From NCBI GenBank assembly GCA_006535965.1, contig QEAR01000094.1, positions 17,727 through 81,726 of the forward strand: DNA of 64,000 bases, given 5' to 3'. Shown piece after piece: positions 49,341 through 62,800 of the stretch (the stretch's first letter is position 1; the number at the start of each line of letters is the position of its first letter). The stretch comes from Spizellomyces sp. 'palustris'. Its lineage: Eukaryota > Chytridiomycota > Chytridiomycetes > Spizellomycetales > Spizellomycetaceae. Position numbers and translations under genes: made by a program. The notes beneath the pieces are model-generated. The model did not search any database. It was not told the origin of the DNA and saw nothing but the letters and a program-made list of their open reading frames with translations.

Positions 49341-51653
49341 ATGTTTCGCTTCGCTGCAAAGTCAAGGAACGCCTTGGTGAGTGTCGCTAGTCTTGATTTT
49401 CAACTTTCATCATCGTCAGAAAACGGTATTGGATTAGCCAGCGGTTTAACTTGATTCATAACTAAACAAGTTATTCTTGCTTCCTATGTTTGATAGAGCC
49501 GTGGTTCTCTGTCCAGTCGAGGATTTCATAGCTCATCCGTTGCGCAAAGACTTGCTTCTAACCAGCCGCTACGAGCAACAGCTGCCGAGGTGAATACCTT
49601 GTGATCTCTCAGCGTGTACATGGGGAGCTCCCACTCTTAACGCGCTTCTTTCCTGTGTAGACTCCATTGTCAAGTGCGTACCCAATTATTGACCACACTT
49701 ACGATGCTATCGTCGTTGGCGCTGGTGGTGCGGGTCTCCGTGCCGCGTTTGGTCTTGCAAAAGAAGGGTTCAATACCGCATGTATCACCAAACTCTTCCC
49801 TACTCGTTCACACACCGTCGCTGCTCAGGGTGGTATCAACGCCGCTCTTGGAAATATGTCAGAGGACGACTGGAGGTGGCATATGTATGACACCGTGAAG
49901 GGTTCTGACTGGCTGGGTATGTTCCTTGCCGCGACCCATGATAAGGAGGCTATATTTCTCACATCCATCAATGTCTTGACCAATATCAGGTGATCAGGAT
50001 GCCATTCACTACATGTGTCGTGAAGCGCCACAAACTGTGATCGAGCTTGAGCACTACGGTGTACCATTCTCGCGTACTGAGGAGGGTAAAATTTACCAGA
50101 GGGCTTTCGGTGGGCAAAGTTTGAAGTTTGGAAAGGGTGGGCAAGCTCATCGTTGTGCTGCTGTGGCCGACCGTACCGGACACGCCATTTTGCACACCTT
50201 GTACGGTCAATCGTTGCGGTACAACACCACCTACTTCATTGAATATTTCGCCCTGGACTTGATTATGGAAGATGGTAAGACCTAATCGGAGTCCTTCTGA
50301 AGAAATGATTCAATGGTTAACACAATACATCTAGGTGAGTGCCGTGGTGTCATCGCTTTGAGTATGGAGGATGGTACCCTTCATCGATTCCGCGCCCACA
50401 AAACCGTTCTGGCCACGGGCGGATACGGTCGTGCGTACTTCTCCTGCACTTCCGCTCATACTTGCACTGGTGACGGTAACGCCATGGTCACGCGTGCGGG
50501 TCTTCCTCTTCAGGACCTCGAGTTTGTCCAGTTCCACCCCACTGGTATCTACGGTGCAGGGTGTCTTATTACGGAGGGTTCGCGTGGTGAGGGAGGATAC
50601 TTGCTGAACTCGGAAGGAGAGCGTTTTATGGAACGTTACGCCCCCACTGCAAAAGATCTTGCTTCCCGTGATGTTGTGTCCCGCTCGATGACCATTGAAA
50701 TCCGTGAGGGACGTGGTGTTGGACCAGAGAAGGACCATATCTACCTCCAACTCAGCCATCTTCCAAAGGAGGTTTTGAAAGAACGCCTGCCAGGTATCTC
50801 CGAAACTGCCGCCATTTTCGCCGGCGTCGATGTTACCAAAGAGCCTATCCCCGTCCTTCCCACTGTGCACTACAACATGGGTGGTATCCCGACCAACTAC
50901 CACGGACAGGTGATTTCTCACAAAGATGGAAAAGACCAGGTGGTACCTGGCCTTTACGCCGCCGGTGAGGCCGCCTGTGTGTCCGTCCACGGCGCGAACC
51001 GCCTCGGTGCCAATTCCCTCCTCGACATCGTCGTCTTCGGCCGTGCTTGCGCCCTTCACATTAAGGACACGCTGAAACCGGATACTCCCCACAAGCCTCT
51101 CCCTAAGGATGCCGGTGCCGAAACCATTGCCAACCTCGATAAAATGCGTTACGCTGATGGCGCAAACCCCACTGCTCAGGTCCGTTTGGAAATGCAAAAG
51201 GTTATGCAAAGCGACGCCGCTGTGTTCAGGACCCAATCATCATTGGAGGAGGGAGTACAAAAGATTGATGAGGTTGCAAAGAAGCTCAATAACTTGAAGA
51301 CAACCGATCGAGGATTGATCTGGTAGGTGGCAATGGACACTTGGAAGTGGCATTACTAGTAAGACTAATTACCACTTCGTAGGAACACGGATCTGGTGGA
51401 GACCCTTGAATTGCAAAACTTGATGGCAAATGCTGTGCAAACTATGTACTCTGCTGAAGCCCGTAAGGAATCTCGAGGAGCCCACGCCCGTGAGGACTTC
51501 AAGGACCGTGAGGACAAGACCTGGATGAAGCACACCCTATCATACTGGGACCCTAAGTCGCAAGCCACGAAATTGGAATACCGCCCAGTCATCCACGAGA
51601 CCCTAGACCAGAACGAGTGCCAGACTGTACCTCCTGTGAAGCGTGTATACTAG
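49341..51653 (+). CDS. SDH1: Succinate dehydrogenase flavoprotein subunit (complex II), mitochondrial
   Basis: Exons 1 and 2 give the presequence [12 protein letters not shown] and [20 protein letters not shown]. The mature part starts [20 protein letters not shown] (FAD dinucleotide motif) and has [16 protein letters not shown] with the His that binds FAD covalently. Then come [36 protein letters not shown] and [38 protein letters not shown] and [17 protein letters not shown] carry active-site residues. [20 protein letters not shown] and [15 protein letters not shown] complete the FAD domain, and the end is [16 protein letters not shown] with the tail to TAG at 51651. Six exons, about 640 residues, typical. 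The long 50313-51326 exon uses strongly biased codons, as expected for high expression. Confidence 0.97.
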
Positions 51654-51941
51654 ACCTGGCAAATAGGGGTGTGGGTTTAGACTGGATCATTTGAGGAGGT
51701 GCTTCTAATATGTATGAATTTACAAAATCGGCTCGAAATATTTCTGCTAGGCAGGGTGTCCACGTGATTTTCTATGCAATGAGACCATTTTAGGCTCAAT
51801 TGCTTGCTGAGTCAGACTCGCGAGTGACTTTCGACGGCACTCAAGTTGTGGTAAGCAATACGTTCAACGTTCAGCATAGTTCACTACGGTTATTATCGCC
51901 TATTACTTGGCACTCGTAAAATTACCAGAAACCTGGATAGA

Positions 51942-54424
51942 ATGCCAACCCGTCTCCAAACCGGTATGCACGCTCACTCTCTTCGTGACCCGACAGCATT
52001 CTGGTCCAACGCCGCCAATGCCGTAACTTGGTACCGCAAGCCCGACCATATCTTCCAAAAAACGGCGGAAAAATGCACGCCTGAACGCGGAGTGAATTGG
52101 CAGTGGTTTGCCGGAAGCGAGGTAATATGATTTTTCCTATAATGTTGCCAATATGTCCAGGACTTGACGCACACAAAAGTTGAATACATGTTACAATGCA
52201 CTTGACCGCCATGTAGAAAGTGGCCATGGTTCACGACCAGCTTTAATTTACGATTCGGCCGTGACTGGTACAAAGAAAACATATACGTATGGAGACTTGT
52301 TGGAGGAAGTCGAGGTGTTTGCTTCCGTTTTGGAAGGGGCTGGGGTTGGAAAGGGAACGGTCGTTTTGATTTATATGCCCATGGTGCCTCAAGCTGTCAT
52401 TGGCATGCTGGCGTGTGCAAGGTTAGGCGCAGTGCATTCCGTTGTGTTTGGCGGATTTGCAGCTGGAGAACTGTAAGTGTTCCAAGTATGTGATGCGAAA
52501 TATGAAGCCCGCGGTTGGTGAGCCTCGGTTCCTTTCTTTGTTTAGAGCGAAACGCATAACAGACTGCCGACCGGAAGTAATCCTCACCGCATCCTGCGGT
52601 ATAGAACCAACTAGGATTGTTGCTTACCAGTGAGTGTTTTCTGCTGTTGTCCTCGGCTTCCAATACGCTGTACTCTAATAAAGAGAAGACCGCTCCTTCA
52701 GGAAGCGCTCACGCTCACATCATATAAAGCATCTGCAACGATCCTTCTCCAGCGACCAGAGCATCGCACGGAGCTGGCGGGGATGTTGGATTGGGATGAG
52801 GAGGTTTGCAAGGCACGGAGGGAGGGACGGAGAACTGGATGGAAAGTGCTAAAAGGGGATGATCCTTTGTATGTCATTTATACGTCAGGGAGTACTGGTG
52901 TACCAAAGGTACGATTTCTGTCTCATGCTCATGGCTCGGGGTTGCGCGCTGAAATCAAGTTGCCGCAGGGAGTAGTGCGAGATAACGCTGGTCATGTTCG
53001 TACGATTGCTGGTGTTGTAAGCTATCGCATCCAATCACTAATACTACTCCACAGGCCGTGGCTTTAACCTGGTCCATGCAAAACGTCTTTGGAGTTTCAC
53101 CTGGAGATGTCTTCTTTGCCGCCAGTGATATTGGGTATGCCGTACCATTGCCTCACTACTTTTAATCTGCCATTGACAAAATGTTGGCAGATGGGTTGTT
53201 GGCCATAGCTATATTGTCTATGGTCCATTACTGCATGGATGCACTACTATCCTTTACGAAGGAAAGCCAGTTGGAACACCTGACGCGGGCGCCTTCTGGC
53301 GAATAGTGAATCAGTGGAAGGTGAATGTACTGTTCACTGCGCCAACTGCCGTTAGGGCAATTAAGGTGGGCGTGTTATTGAACAGAGCAAATGCGGCTGC
53401 GTGATTGATGTTGAAGTTGACGACAGAGAGAAGATCCGACTGGAGCATTGTTGAAGCGATACAACATTTCCTCTCTCCGGAGCTTGTTCTTAGCTGGCGA
53501 GCGATCAGACCCAGAGACGGTGCGCCACTTTGAGAAAGTCCTTGGTGTCCCAATTCGGTAATTGCTATCTCTGCCGGCTCATTTGGCATCCGTTGATTCA
53601 TGACAGACTGTTTCTTGGGCAGCGATAATTACTGGCAAACCGAAACTGGATGGCCGATTGCAGCTGCGTGCTGTCTCCCCGGAGAACCAACCCCAACACG
53701 TGCAGGGTCTGCAGGCCCAGCCATACCCGGTTATGACGTCCGTGTCCTTGATGCCTCCATCAAACAAGAAGTTGCCCGCCACACCCTTGGGGCGGTAGTT
53801 GTCAAACTACCCCTTCCGCCGGGTTGTTTTTCATCACTGTGGAAGAATCCTGCCGGGTTTTGGAAATATCTGGACAAGTTTGACGGGTATTTTGATTTGA
53901 CAGATGCCGGGTTCATTGACGACGATGGGTACATATCCATCATGTCCCGCACAGACGATGTCATTAACGTAGCTGGACACCGTCTCAGCACTGGGAGCAT
54001 GGAAGAGGTCTTGGCGGCACATCCAGACGTTGCGGAATGTGCTGTTGTAGGGGTGAAGGATGACATGAAGGGGCAGGTTCCTGTCGGGGTAAGTGCAAAG
54101 TGAGTTAGTGCCTTTTGATGTCCTTTGTGGATATTCACCTCGCCTTTGAATACATCCCAGTTCGTCGTTCAAATCGCAAACTCACATTCACAGCATGAAT
54201 CCCTACCAAAAGCACTCCAAACCCGTATCAGAACCTCCCTAGGTCCTATCGCCTCATTAAAAGCCATTTATATCGTCCCAAAACTGCCAAAAACCCGTTC
54301 GGGGAAGATATTGAGAAGATCTTTGCGGGACATTATTGAGGGAGGGAAAATGGTGGTTCCCGCCACCATCGAAGATGAGGGGGTGCTAGATGTCGTGGAA
54401 AGAATTGTTAGGCCTAGACTGTAG
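51942..54424 (+). CDS. Acyl-CoA synthetase, ACSS3/propionate-CoA ligase type
   Basis: Ten or so exons, about 670 residues. The start [20 protein letters not shown] and [16 protein letters not shown] fits the ACS N-terminal domain. Adenylation motifs: [54 protein letters not shown] (P-loop), [19 protein letters not shown] and [52 protein letters not shown] and [11 protein letters not shown] (with the catalytic Lys) complete it. [12 protein letters not shown] and the absence of the long ACS1 N-terminus point to the ACSS3 or propionyl-CoA branch, but the acyl preference cannot be read by eye. No clear mitochondrial presequence. It lies head-to-tail after SDH1 with 288 bp between, including CACGTG at 51761-51766. 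Confidence 0.88.
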
Positions 54425-54634
54425 AAAGGGATTTTGGGTGTAGGGAATGGTACCTGTTGTTTCAACTAGGATTTCTATTGTGTATCTAAATGTGCCTATA
54501 GCTATCTCGCATAGCCCCAGTGTATCATATTTCCTGCTCCGTATAGATTCAAACACCATCTATCAATCTCTATATTTTCTTCACGGTATCATTCCACCAA
54601 TGCAACGCCAGCCGTTGTTATCCTTCTATGCCAC

Positions 54635-56460
54635 TCAATCGATCACCAATACCTCGGTAGACGTCGACATCGGTCGCCCATTTCCGTTGTATCGCTCCCT
54701 TCCGCCATGCTCTCTAGCTCGTCCTCGGGAAGGGTTCCTAGTCAAATTCTGCTGCAACACTTGCAAGGCTACGGTAGCAAGAGGAGTATCATCTCCTGCT
54801 AAGCGGTCCCCGTGTCGACCTCTATTTCGTTGTGGTGCTATTGACTGAGATCGGGACGGTGCCTTTTTGCCTGTCCCTGTCCTTCTCCTTGATGGATCAA
54901 CACTGGAGGATCGGGGTTGAGAGTCGGACACATGTAATGATCTGTGGCGGTTTACAGAACGCTGTATGGGTAATTTCGAATCGCTACCCTCCGAATCACT
55001 GGACTGGCCATGAACACGTGAACAACCTGCACGAGACGTGGAGCGGTTCCGTATACGCGAACGGGAGGTGCCCCTGCGCCTTGCGCGATCCGCTTCATTC
55101 TCGTCCGTTGCAAATTCTTCTCGTGCGTTGCTATGTGCACGCGCACTTTTGCGCATGCTGCGTTGCCTTTGTCTTGAGCGATCTGCTTCATACTCGTCAG
55201 TAGTACTGTCGTCTCGAGCGTCACGAGAAACAGGGTCAACTCGATATGTATTACGAGAACGAGATGACGATCTGGCACGAGAGGACCGTTCATGACGCTC
55301 TCCTCGTCCTGTAGATCGGCTCCTCACGAGGTCCTCACCATCAAAAGTGCGTTCCCGACCTGTCGAGTAAGCGGCTGGTGGGAGAATGAGGTCGTTGCGT
55401 CCATCAGTTCCACTTGAAGAAAGATATCCTTCTCCATTAGGTGGAGATCCCCGCAGGGACACGTCGTTACCGCCTCGTCGTCGCGAGGAGGCGCGCTTTG
55501 TATCTTTCCGAGAAATATTCGACTTGCTCGTGTTGGAGCGAGATAAGCCATCTGCACCAGTACGAGCCGATTTCGTAGTTGCTGCAACCTCTATCTTCTC
55601 TTCCTCGATTGCGACGACGGATGCAGTAGGTAAATCAACAAAGCCGGATCCAAGCCCCAAATCACCACGGCCGCTCGCCTTCATTATAGACAAAATATCC
55701 TCATCGGGCTCCAGGGTCTCGGTAGAATCTCCAAAATTTGTAGTAGCCGCCACAAGCGCTATGTCCCTGTCAGACATGCCATGGGAGGAGGCAGCAGTCC
55801 TCTGGCGCTGCAAGTAAGCCGAGGAGTTAACTTCCCCACCTTGCTGTGTCCGTTTCCGCGAAGCTGCCCTTTCCAGACTCCGTCCACGTCGCGATCTTCC
55901 GCGAGACAAAGAGTCAGAGGGCTTCACAGGACCAGTTTCAAAATCTACCTCAACATTCGCCTTCAGCAATTTTGCACTTCCACTCCGGACCTGGCTCTTC
56001 CCGCGTGAAGACCCGCCACGGCTACCATCAACTGGATCGCCGCCTAGGATAGTTCCAGCACGGAATGGACCGCTGGGGGATGGTTTGACTGCACGGCTCC
56101 ATCTCTTTTTCCAGTTGCCACTTTCTCGAAACCGGCTCAACCCAATTTCGGGGTCCACCCTGTCGCCGCGATATCGTCTCCAAAGGAGATAGCCAAAGCC
56201 GCTCACGAGAGCAGCGAGAATGATGGCTATGATGATAACTAGCCAAACGGGTAGAACACCAATAGGACCTGCAGGAGGAATGTTTCCAAATGTAAGCCAC
56301 CAGCGAGACACTTCTACCCTAAAAAAGGGTTGGAAACCCGCGTACCTAGGTTAACCTCGGACGCATCACTTTCGGCTTGCACAGGTTTTAGAGTGAAAGC
56401 AGCCCACCATGTGAAGACCACTATGAGGGTATATAAACGAGAATGCAGTCTCACAGGCAT
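54635..56460 (-). CDS. Single-span membrane protein with long Arg/Ser-rich cytoplasmic tail
   Basis: Exon 1 from 56460 gives MPVRLHSRLYTLIVVFTWWA and AFTLKPVQA, a signal peptide. A 32-nt GT-AG intron (GTACGC to GGGTAG), very short but in phase, joins to SRWWLTFGNIPPAGPIGVLP and a transmembrane helix (VWLVIIIAIILAALVSGFGY). The cytoplasmic part, about 500 residues, is dense in Arg-Ser dipeptides (RSRSTGRGERHERSSRARSS, RARRRGTSRSRIRN) with DEYEADRSR and DENEADRAR repeats. It ends MSTSTEVLVID. I see no catalytic or binding domain. RS tails normally mark splicing factors, so one behind a membrane helix is odd; it may be a surface sensor with a phospho-regulated tail. Function unknown. Confidence 0.7.
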
Positions 56461-56632
56461 AGCGAGTGTATTGAGGTCGTGAAGCATTTCATCGCCAAGA
56501 AGTGCCTTTTGACAAGCTTTCTCAACGTTGGCAGATTTACAACGAGGCTTTGGAAAATCTTTCCCCGAACGCCCATTCATTTGCACATATATGGTTACAT
56601 GAAATTGCTGCGCATGGCGCTTGCTGACCCAA

Positions 56633-59012
56633 TTACAGTTCCACTCCACGCGGACCCAAATCATCGGGATATTCTTCCCTCAACTCCTTGTTTGGAACAA
56701 ATACTTTTCTTTCATTATCCCACCTTTCAAACCACTTTCCAATCTCTTCGTGGGCCAGGAACCTTGCAGGATCATCAATCCCCGGAATGATATTTTGCTC
56801 AGCAACATAGCGATACGTCCGAGCTCCGTCGGGTCCAAGGGCAAAAACATTATAAAATGGCTGCCGTCTCCCGCGCTCCAGCCTACAATGAGATGAGATT
56901 TGAAGAGATTTGAGTGCAAGGTCAGAGCGACACGAGAGATGAGCGATCCACGCACCTGTCAACTCCCATGCGTAATATCCATTCCTCGTCCGCTGAGCAT
57001 ACCAAGTCCCAACCATAGCTAACAGCGACGTCAGGAAATCAGACGGTGAGACAATCAAAGTAAACCACGATTGTCATACATACATCACCCCACTATAATG
57101 ATAGCGCGAATGACTAAAGGTCTCGCCCACATGAAATCGCGGAATCCTCGTCGAAGAACTCAATCCTCGACCCATATCCGGGTCCCGCCGTTTAACGCTT
57201 CGGGGGGCACTAGCGCCGTCCACGGACCAAATTTCTGCCACCTCATTCTCTAAAGCTGCAATCTCCAAGGTTGCCTGCGTCCCGCGCATTCCAGAGTCAC
57301 CAGTAACTTGTCTGGCTTTAAGCATGGCCAAATCATCCTCGGCAAACCACACATCTTCGGGCACATCAGCGCGTAGAATGCCATACAAAATCCGCCGATG
57401 TGGATGGCGAGTGCTAATTTGGGTGTTGTCTCCGGAAAGTAAGAGGAGAACAATCATTGCTCCGTAAGCGTGAATATGTATGTCTGTGGATTGTTCAAGA
57501 TCCGGTGCGTGATGAACCGCTGCAACAATGTTGGACGCCATCTGGGGAGGAGCATGCGAACGACCTGTTAGCTCAAATCTAACAGAGCAGCGAACACAGG
57601 ATTTGACCCGGTTTCGCACCCGAATGTTTCACCACCCCGATTTCATATCCTTACCCGTGTATAAAAGTCCTGATCTGCTGTTGGAGACAAGTATTCCTCT
57701 CGGGTCACTAGTCGCATATCCGAGAGCAAGTCTATACACTCTTCTCTGGTACGAAATCCCCCGTTGCGTCCTTGCTGAAAACAGTCCACAAACCATTGTA
57801 TTCCATCTTCCGTTACAATACGCGCCAGAAAATGTTGAGGAAACCCAATCATGTCAATCTGGAGTCCCAAACGACGTCCCACCGCATGATACAATAAGGC
57901 CAAAGTGATCGGTATGCCCTTTCGCCGGACTAGCACCTGTAGGCCATTATAAGCGTCATCAGCATGGCGGCTTCAGCTGCTCTAGTTACCTTGTCAATTA
58001 AGGAATTCTCCACATTATAGTAATCCTGAATGACACCGGTAAACCCTTTTACAACGAAGAGAAAATCGTAGAGCTGTCTTGCTCGCGTTTCAATACTAGA
58101 GCTGGTCGAATCAGGATCTATAACATGCAGTCTGGCTTCATCTGCTAGTGCGTCAAGTTGCGCCATTACATCTGCTGCATCCAATGTGTAGCTATGGAAT
58201 TTAGACACGAGGAAGGCGCCGTATTCGAGCGGAAAGGGTGGAGCATATGTGGTAGGTCGGACGCCCGCAATAGGACAAGCAGCAGTTGTGTGAGGAGTTT
58301 GGACGTTCTGCGCATGGAAGGAACCCAACATTGGCATAAGGAAGCGCCACTGCGAGACCACCCATTGTCTGCTGAGCAACCGTAATATTTTGCGAGCGTA
58401 ATATGTTCGCGTAAGATGGTCCTGAGCGATAGCAATCGAAAAGTCTGAGCACTGCTGATTCACTTGTACTAACACCAACCCTAGTTTACCTTCTTTTCCT
58501 CACCAATCGTCCCAATAAGTACGTCCACGGCATCTGATCCATGTTGCGCAATTTTCAGCATATTGGCGATCCTTCCACGCGGACTTTCCAACACGTTTTG
58601 CAAATGTTCAAGTACAACACAATCCGTTACGGTCCTATACATATAGACCATTTTCCAGGATGGTGGATCAATGGGAGGGCTATTCCACCACTTCCAACTG
58701 TTTTGCGAATATTTTTATAGCCTATCAGCCCCAGGCTGGTAAAAGGACTTCGCATCCACTTACCCTTGGGTGATGACGTTTTTCTTCCACAACCTGTTAT
58801 CATTGCACAGCTTTTCCCATACTTTTGATACAGAACAAAACCGGGCAATATCCTTTGGTTCGACAAACTGTTGCAAGAACTGGTTGATGCCAACGAATCG
58901 CTAAGAGTTAGAATCCGGCAATGCATGACCCACGTGCAGTATTTCCTCTACAAGATCTTCCGGCAATGCCCCTAGAGGATTCTTGGCTCTGGTTTCTTTC
59001 AGCAAGGCCATG
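56633..59012 (-). CDS. F-box protein of the FBXO21 type (F-box, SirB1/transglutaminase-like, HspQ/YccV domain)
   Basis: The start at 59012 gives MALLKETRAKNPLGALPEDL and the F-box (VEEILH, then QFVEPKDIARFCSVSKVWEK, LCNDNRLWKK). Further exons give the SirB1-like region: LLYHAVGRRLGLQIDMIGFP, QHFLARIVTEDGIQWFVDCF and GGFRTREECIDLL. The C-terminal HspQ/YccV-type domain reads PRFHVGETFSHSRYHYSGVM, YGWDL, EEWILRMGVDRLERGRRQPF and YNVFALGPDG, then YRYVAEQNIIPG and a tail to 56633. The order matches human FBXO21. As an SCF subunit it would select substrates for ubiquitylation. Ten or so exons, 600-640 residues. Several exons are short, and the frames with best long reading cross introns. Confidence 0.85.
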
Positions 59013-59843
59013 TCCTACTCGGTCAATGTGTCAAATGAGATGGATATTCGTAGATCTTGGAGTGGGTGGGGGCATATCGTGCCTGACTCATTGATTAGGT
59101 AACCTATGTTTGACGGTGTTCTGGTTTGCTGAAATGCAACCTTATTTTGAGGTAATGATATGCGTCCCTGCCATCTGGCAATTAACCAAGGGACGGGAGA
59201 TCTCAAATTCCAGGTTCTCCTGTTATTGAAAATTGAAAGTCTTCCTGAACATTCCTCCGGGCGTTCGCGAATATAGCCGTCATCGTTCTCCCTTGCCCTT
59301 GATCCCCTGGCGTGCAACGATGCAGCACCAGGCAAAGGGCATTCATGCCGAAGTTAGGAAACCTTTCCGCTGCGGAATTACCATGGAGATGATGAACAAC
59401 AACCTCCTTTCACCGCGGCACATTCAACAAACGACAGGCCCGGGCTGATCCCTGATCAAATATTCCATGGAAGAAATGTCCGCGCGGGCCCCTTGGAAGA
59501 AGACACCTAGCCCGCAAAATGCATAAAAGGGCGACGCTCCATTTCCTCCAGCTCGATGTCCGTCTGCTGCGCTTTGAAAAGATCGGACAGGGAAGGTGCG
59601 CAAACCAGTTGTGAAAAACAAAGTCATTGCGGCAACTGCTTTCGACCTTTCCTGTTCGATCTTGTTGATAAGCGCTGTCTGGCCATAGGACAAGAAAGAT
59701 TCCAGTGATTGTAGGGTTGGATGCAGCCTATGGGCCGTCGGCCCTTGCACTTTTGAAAACAGTGCAGCAAAAATGACTATTTACAAGTGCAACAAATTCA
59801 TAGCAAACTCATGAAATTTCGGAGAACACATCTTGAACTACAC
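59013..59843. other. Gap between FBXO21-like and HRD3 genes, only unsupported frames
   Basis: About 830 bp. Minus-strand frames at 59424-59750 and 59015-59335 are open but have no family features or paired splice sites. A spliced small gene cannot be excluded. Confidence 0.35.
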
Positions 59844-62800
59844 TCATCGTCCAAGCTCTCCTTCATGCTCTTGTTCCTGCCTTCGATCACCCTCCCTAAC
59901 AGCTCCCACAGGTGGAGCTTGCTCCGCCACTCTCCTCAACACACCCTGTCGCCACACCACCAATCCAGCTGCAACAGCACAGAGAACCAATATTCCAATC
60001 GTTTCCGCAACATCCCCTTCCGTGGGGGGCACATGTTCAAACTCCCAAAATTCATTGTTATCTTCATCTCTCATGAGTCCCAGTGGAGCGTCTGCCTGTC
60101 TCCAAGATTCTTTCTCGCGCTTTTCCGATTTTTCTGCACCCAATGTCTCATCAGAACGAGATGATGACGAGTCACTGGAGGTGCGTCTCCCCAATATCTC
60201 ATCCCAGAGTATTTTGATTCGAAGCTTGACCAAAGCAAGGTTCACTGGGAGATACGCCTCCGGGTTCGTATCAAGGCACATGTCGTAATTACGCTTCGCC
60301 AGGTGGTAATCCTGCATAATCAAGAATTTAAGCATAACGAAATGACCCCAACGGTAAATCGTACTAGTACCTTCTGGACTCCAATTCCGGTCTCATGCAT
60401 CCATCCCAGATTCCACATTGCAATACTACTCCATTCCTTATCCGCTGCAACTTGGTAATATATTGCCGCCCGCTCTGGATCTCCATTTCCTCTGATCCCA
60501 GTTCCAAGTAATCGCGATAGTAGGGACACCTCTTCTTGGCTCGCCTGTGGTGCCCCTGCTGAATCCTCACCTGCGATATCTGCTGCCGTACCTAATCCAT
60601 AATAGTAGTAATCCCCCATTTTCACCCTCGCGTTGACATTTCCCTGATTTGCTGCCCGGTTCCATAAGTATAAGGCCGTCCTATACGGGTCTTGCTTCCC
60701 CCGGTAGATACGAGAGTGTAAAGGAGAATACATTCCTATTGAAATTGATCTTCAGCAACGACATCTGATTGAAATGGGCAGTACTTCATTCGTACCTCGG
60801 TCCAGCATCCACGCGGCATTAGTCTGTGCAATTTCGTACCCTCTCTCGGCAGCGAACAGATACCGCAGGAATGCTCCTTCCATATCTCCTGCATTCAAAT
60901 CTGTCTGAGCTTGATGTACAATTGGGTCATGCCAATCGCCCTTCTCGGCGACGCTCTTATACAGCTGGACAACAACACATTAGCGAGAACAATCCAAGGT
61001 CACACACTGCTCACTCCAAGACTTACCCGGACCCCAACGTCACAGTTAGGCAGTGCAACCCCCAATCCTTCAGTGTACATATTCGCAAGATTGTATAAGG
61101 CAACGATGTGCCCTCGGGATGAAGCCTGTTGAAGCCACTTGAGAGCATTTTGATACTCCTTCTTTCCATAGCCTATGCAAACCCATTCAGATGACATGCA
61201 ACGTAACAAATCGTTCCTAAAGTGACATACCGAGATACAGCTCACCCAGGTAAGCTTGGGCATCCGGGTTCTCCTTATGTGCCGCTTGTTGGATGTATTT
61301 GAATCCTTTACTAGGATCCTACAGACATGTGGCAAAGGGGTCAAGGTTTCATTAAGCATCTTCAATGATAGCAGACGGGCTCACCTTGGGACCCGCAATC
61401 CCCTCCATGTTCATAACGCCAAGGGCATGCAGGCACACGGCATTGTCATCAATTGCACCACGCTCAAACCACTGACGAGCGGTGGCATTATCCTGTTCTA
61501 CGCCTTCTCCACGCCAATACATATGCCCCAACAATCCCATCGCCTGCGCGGAAGCAGAGGCAGCTTGTTTTATACCTTCCGTGGCATCAGGTCCCCGAAC
61601 CGCCTCTAATCCTGGATGCTTAGAGGCAGCCGCTAGAAAGTACTCCATCGCTTTCCGAAAATTTTGCTTCACGTTGTTGGTCCCCAGGTAAAATAGTTTT
61701 CCTATCAAAAGCTATATAATACGTCATTACATGGCCATCAGTATGACTACTTTCAAGCATTGCAACAGACCTGAGCGAGCGGATCGCCAGCGTCCGCCTG
61801 CAGTCGGTAATACTGCAGAATATCTTCCGTTGTCAAAGCACCATTCTGACCACCCTGTCCACGTGTAGGCACATTCGGATCGCCAGGTCCGCTGGCTCCA
61901 TAACCATAAACACCACCCTCCTGATCTGGGAGACGGAGCTTAGGGAGGGGCATTGCCAAACCGAGTGGTGGACCTGATCTGAACTTTTCAACGGCTTTTT
62001 CAGCAACCCGCTTGAAGTAAAATGAGGCATCGTCGCAGCTTTTCGTGGTAGCAATACCAGCCCAATGCCAATACCCAAGTGCCTGTTCTGCGACGGTGTC
62101 ATCTGCTAAGGCAGCAAAACTTAAATAGAGCAAAGCCTGTGCAATTTTTGCGTCAATTTCCCGTTCAGCAATGTATCATGTCTGCGGCATTTACCTTCGC
62201 ATAATCTCTATCGACACCTACTCCCGTAGCGTACATAAGCCCTACTGTCCGTTGACCAATTGGGCTGCCATGTTTTCGAGCAAGAGTATGATAGTGTTTA
62301 AATGCTTCGGTCGCATTTCGGGGATGGGAATATTTACCGTACTACAGAACCCAACAAAAGTCGGAAAGGTGCCCATTTATGGATCATAACACCGGTCATA
62401 CATACCAAGTACATATCACCCAATGTAGCTAAGGAATCCTGATGCCCTTCGTCATATCCCAACTTGCGTAAAATCTGGGTTGCCTTTATCCTTTTAACTG
62501 CAGGTTCATCTCCCTCTTCTATGACCGGTATAATGTCCAATTCCTGTTCATTCTCTATCGGCAAGGCCCCCATATCTTCTTCGGCTGGTCCATGTCGCTG
62601 ACGTAAGTTTTCCAGTCGATCACTAAGTGGTCTTGGCAGAATGCTTCGTGTAATCAATCGGGTCAGAATATAAAGGAGGTCCCGCGTTTCCGAATTGGAG
62701 GAACGCAAGCCACGCTTTCTCGCTATTACTGACAGATGTCGGATCGTATCTTGGTAGAGCTTGTCGCTGCGCTTGTCTGAACATAGCCGGAAATATAAAT

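Noticed and set aside
50331-51236. Minus-strand open frame of 301 codons
   Set aside because: It is exactly antisense to the highly biased SDH1 exon. Codon bias on the sense strand removes antisense stops; the product has no family features.
54832-55817. Plus-strand Ser/Arg-rich frames opposite the RS-rich gene
   Set aside because: Shadows caused by repetitive Arg/Ser codons of the minus-strand tail.
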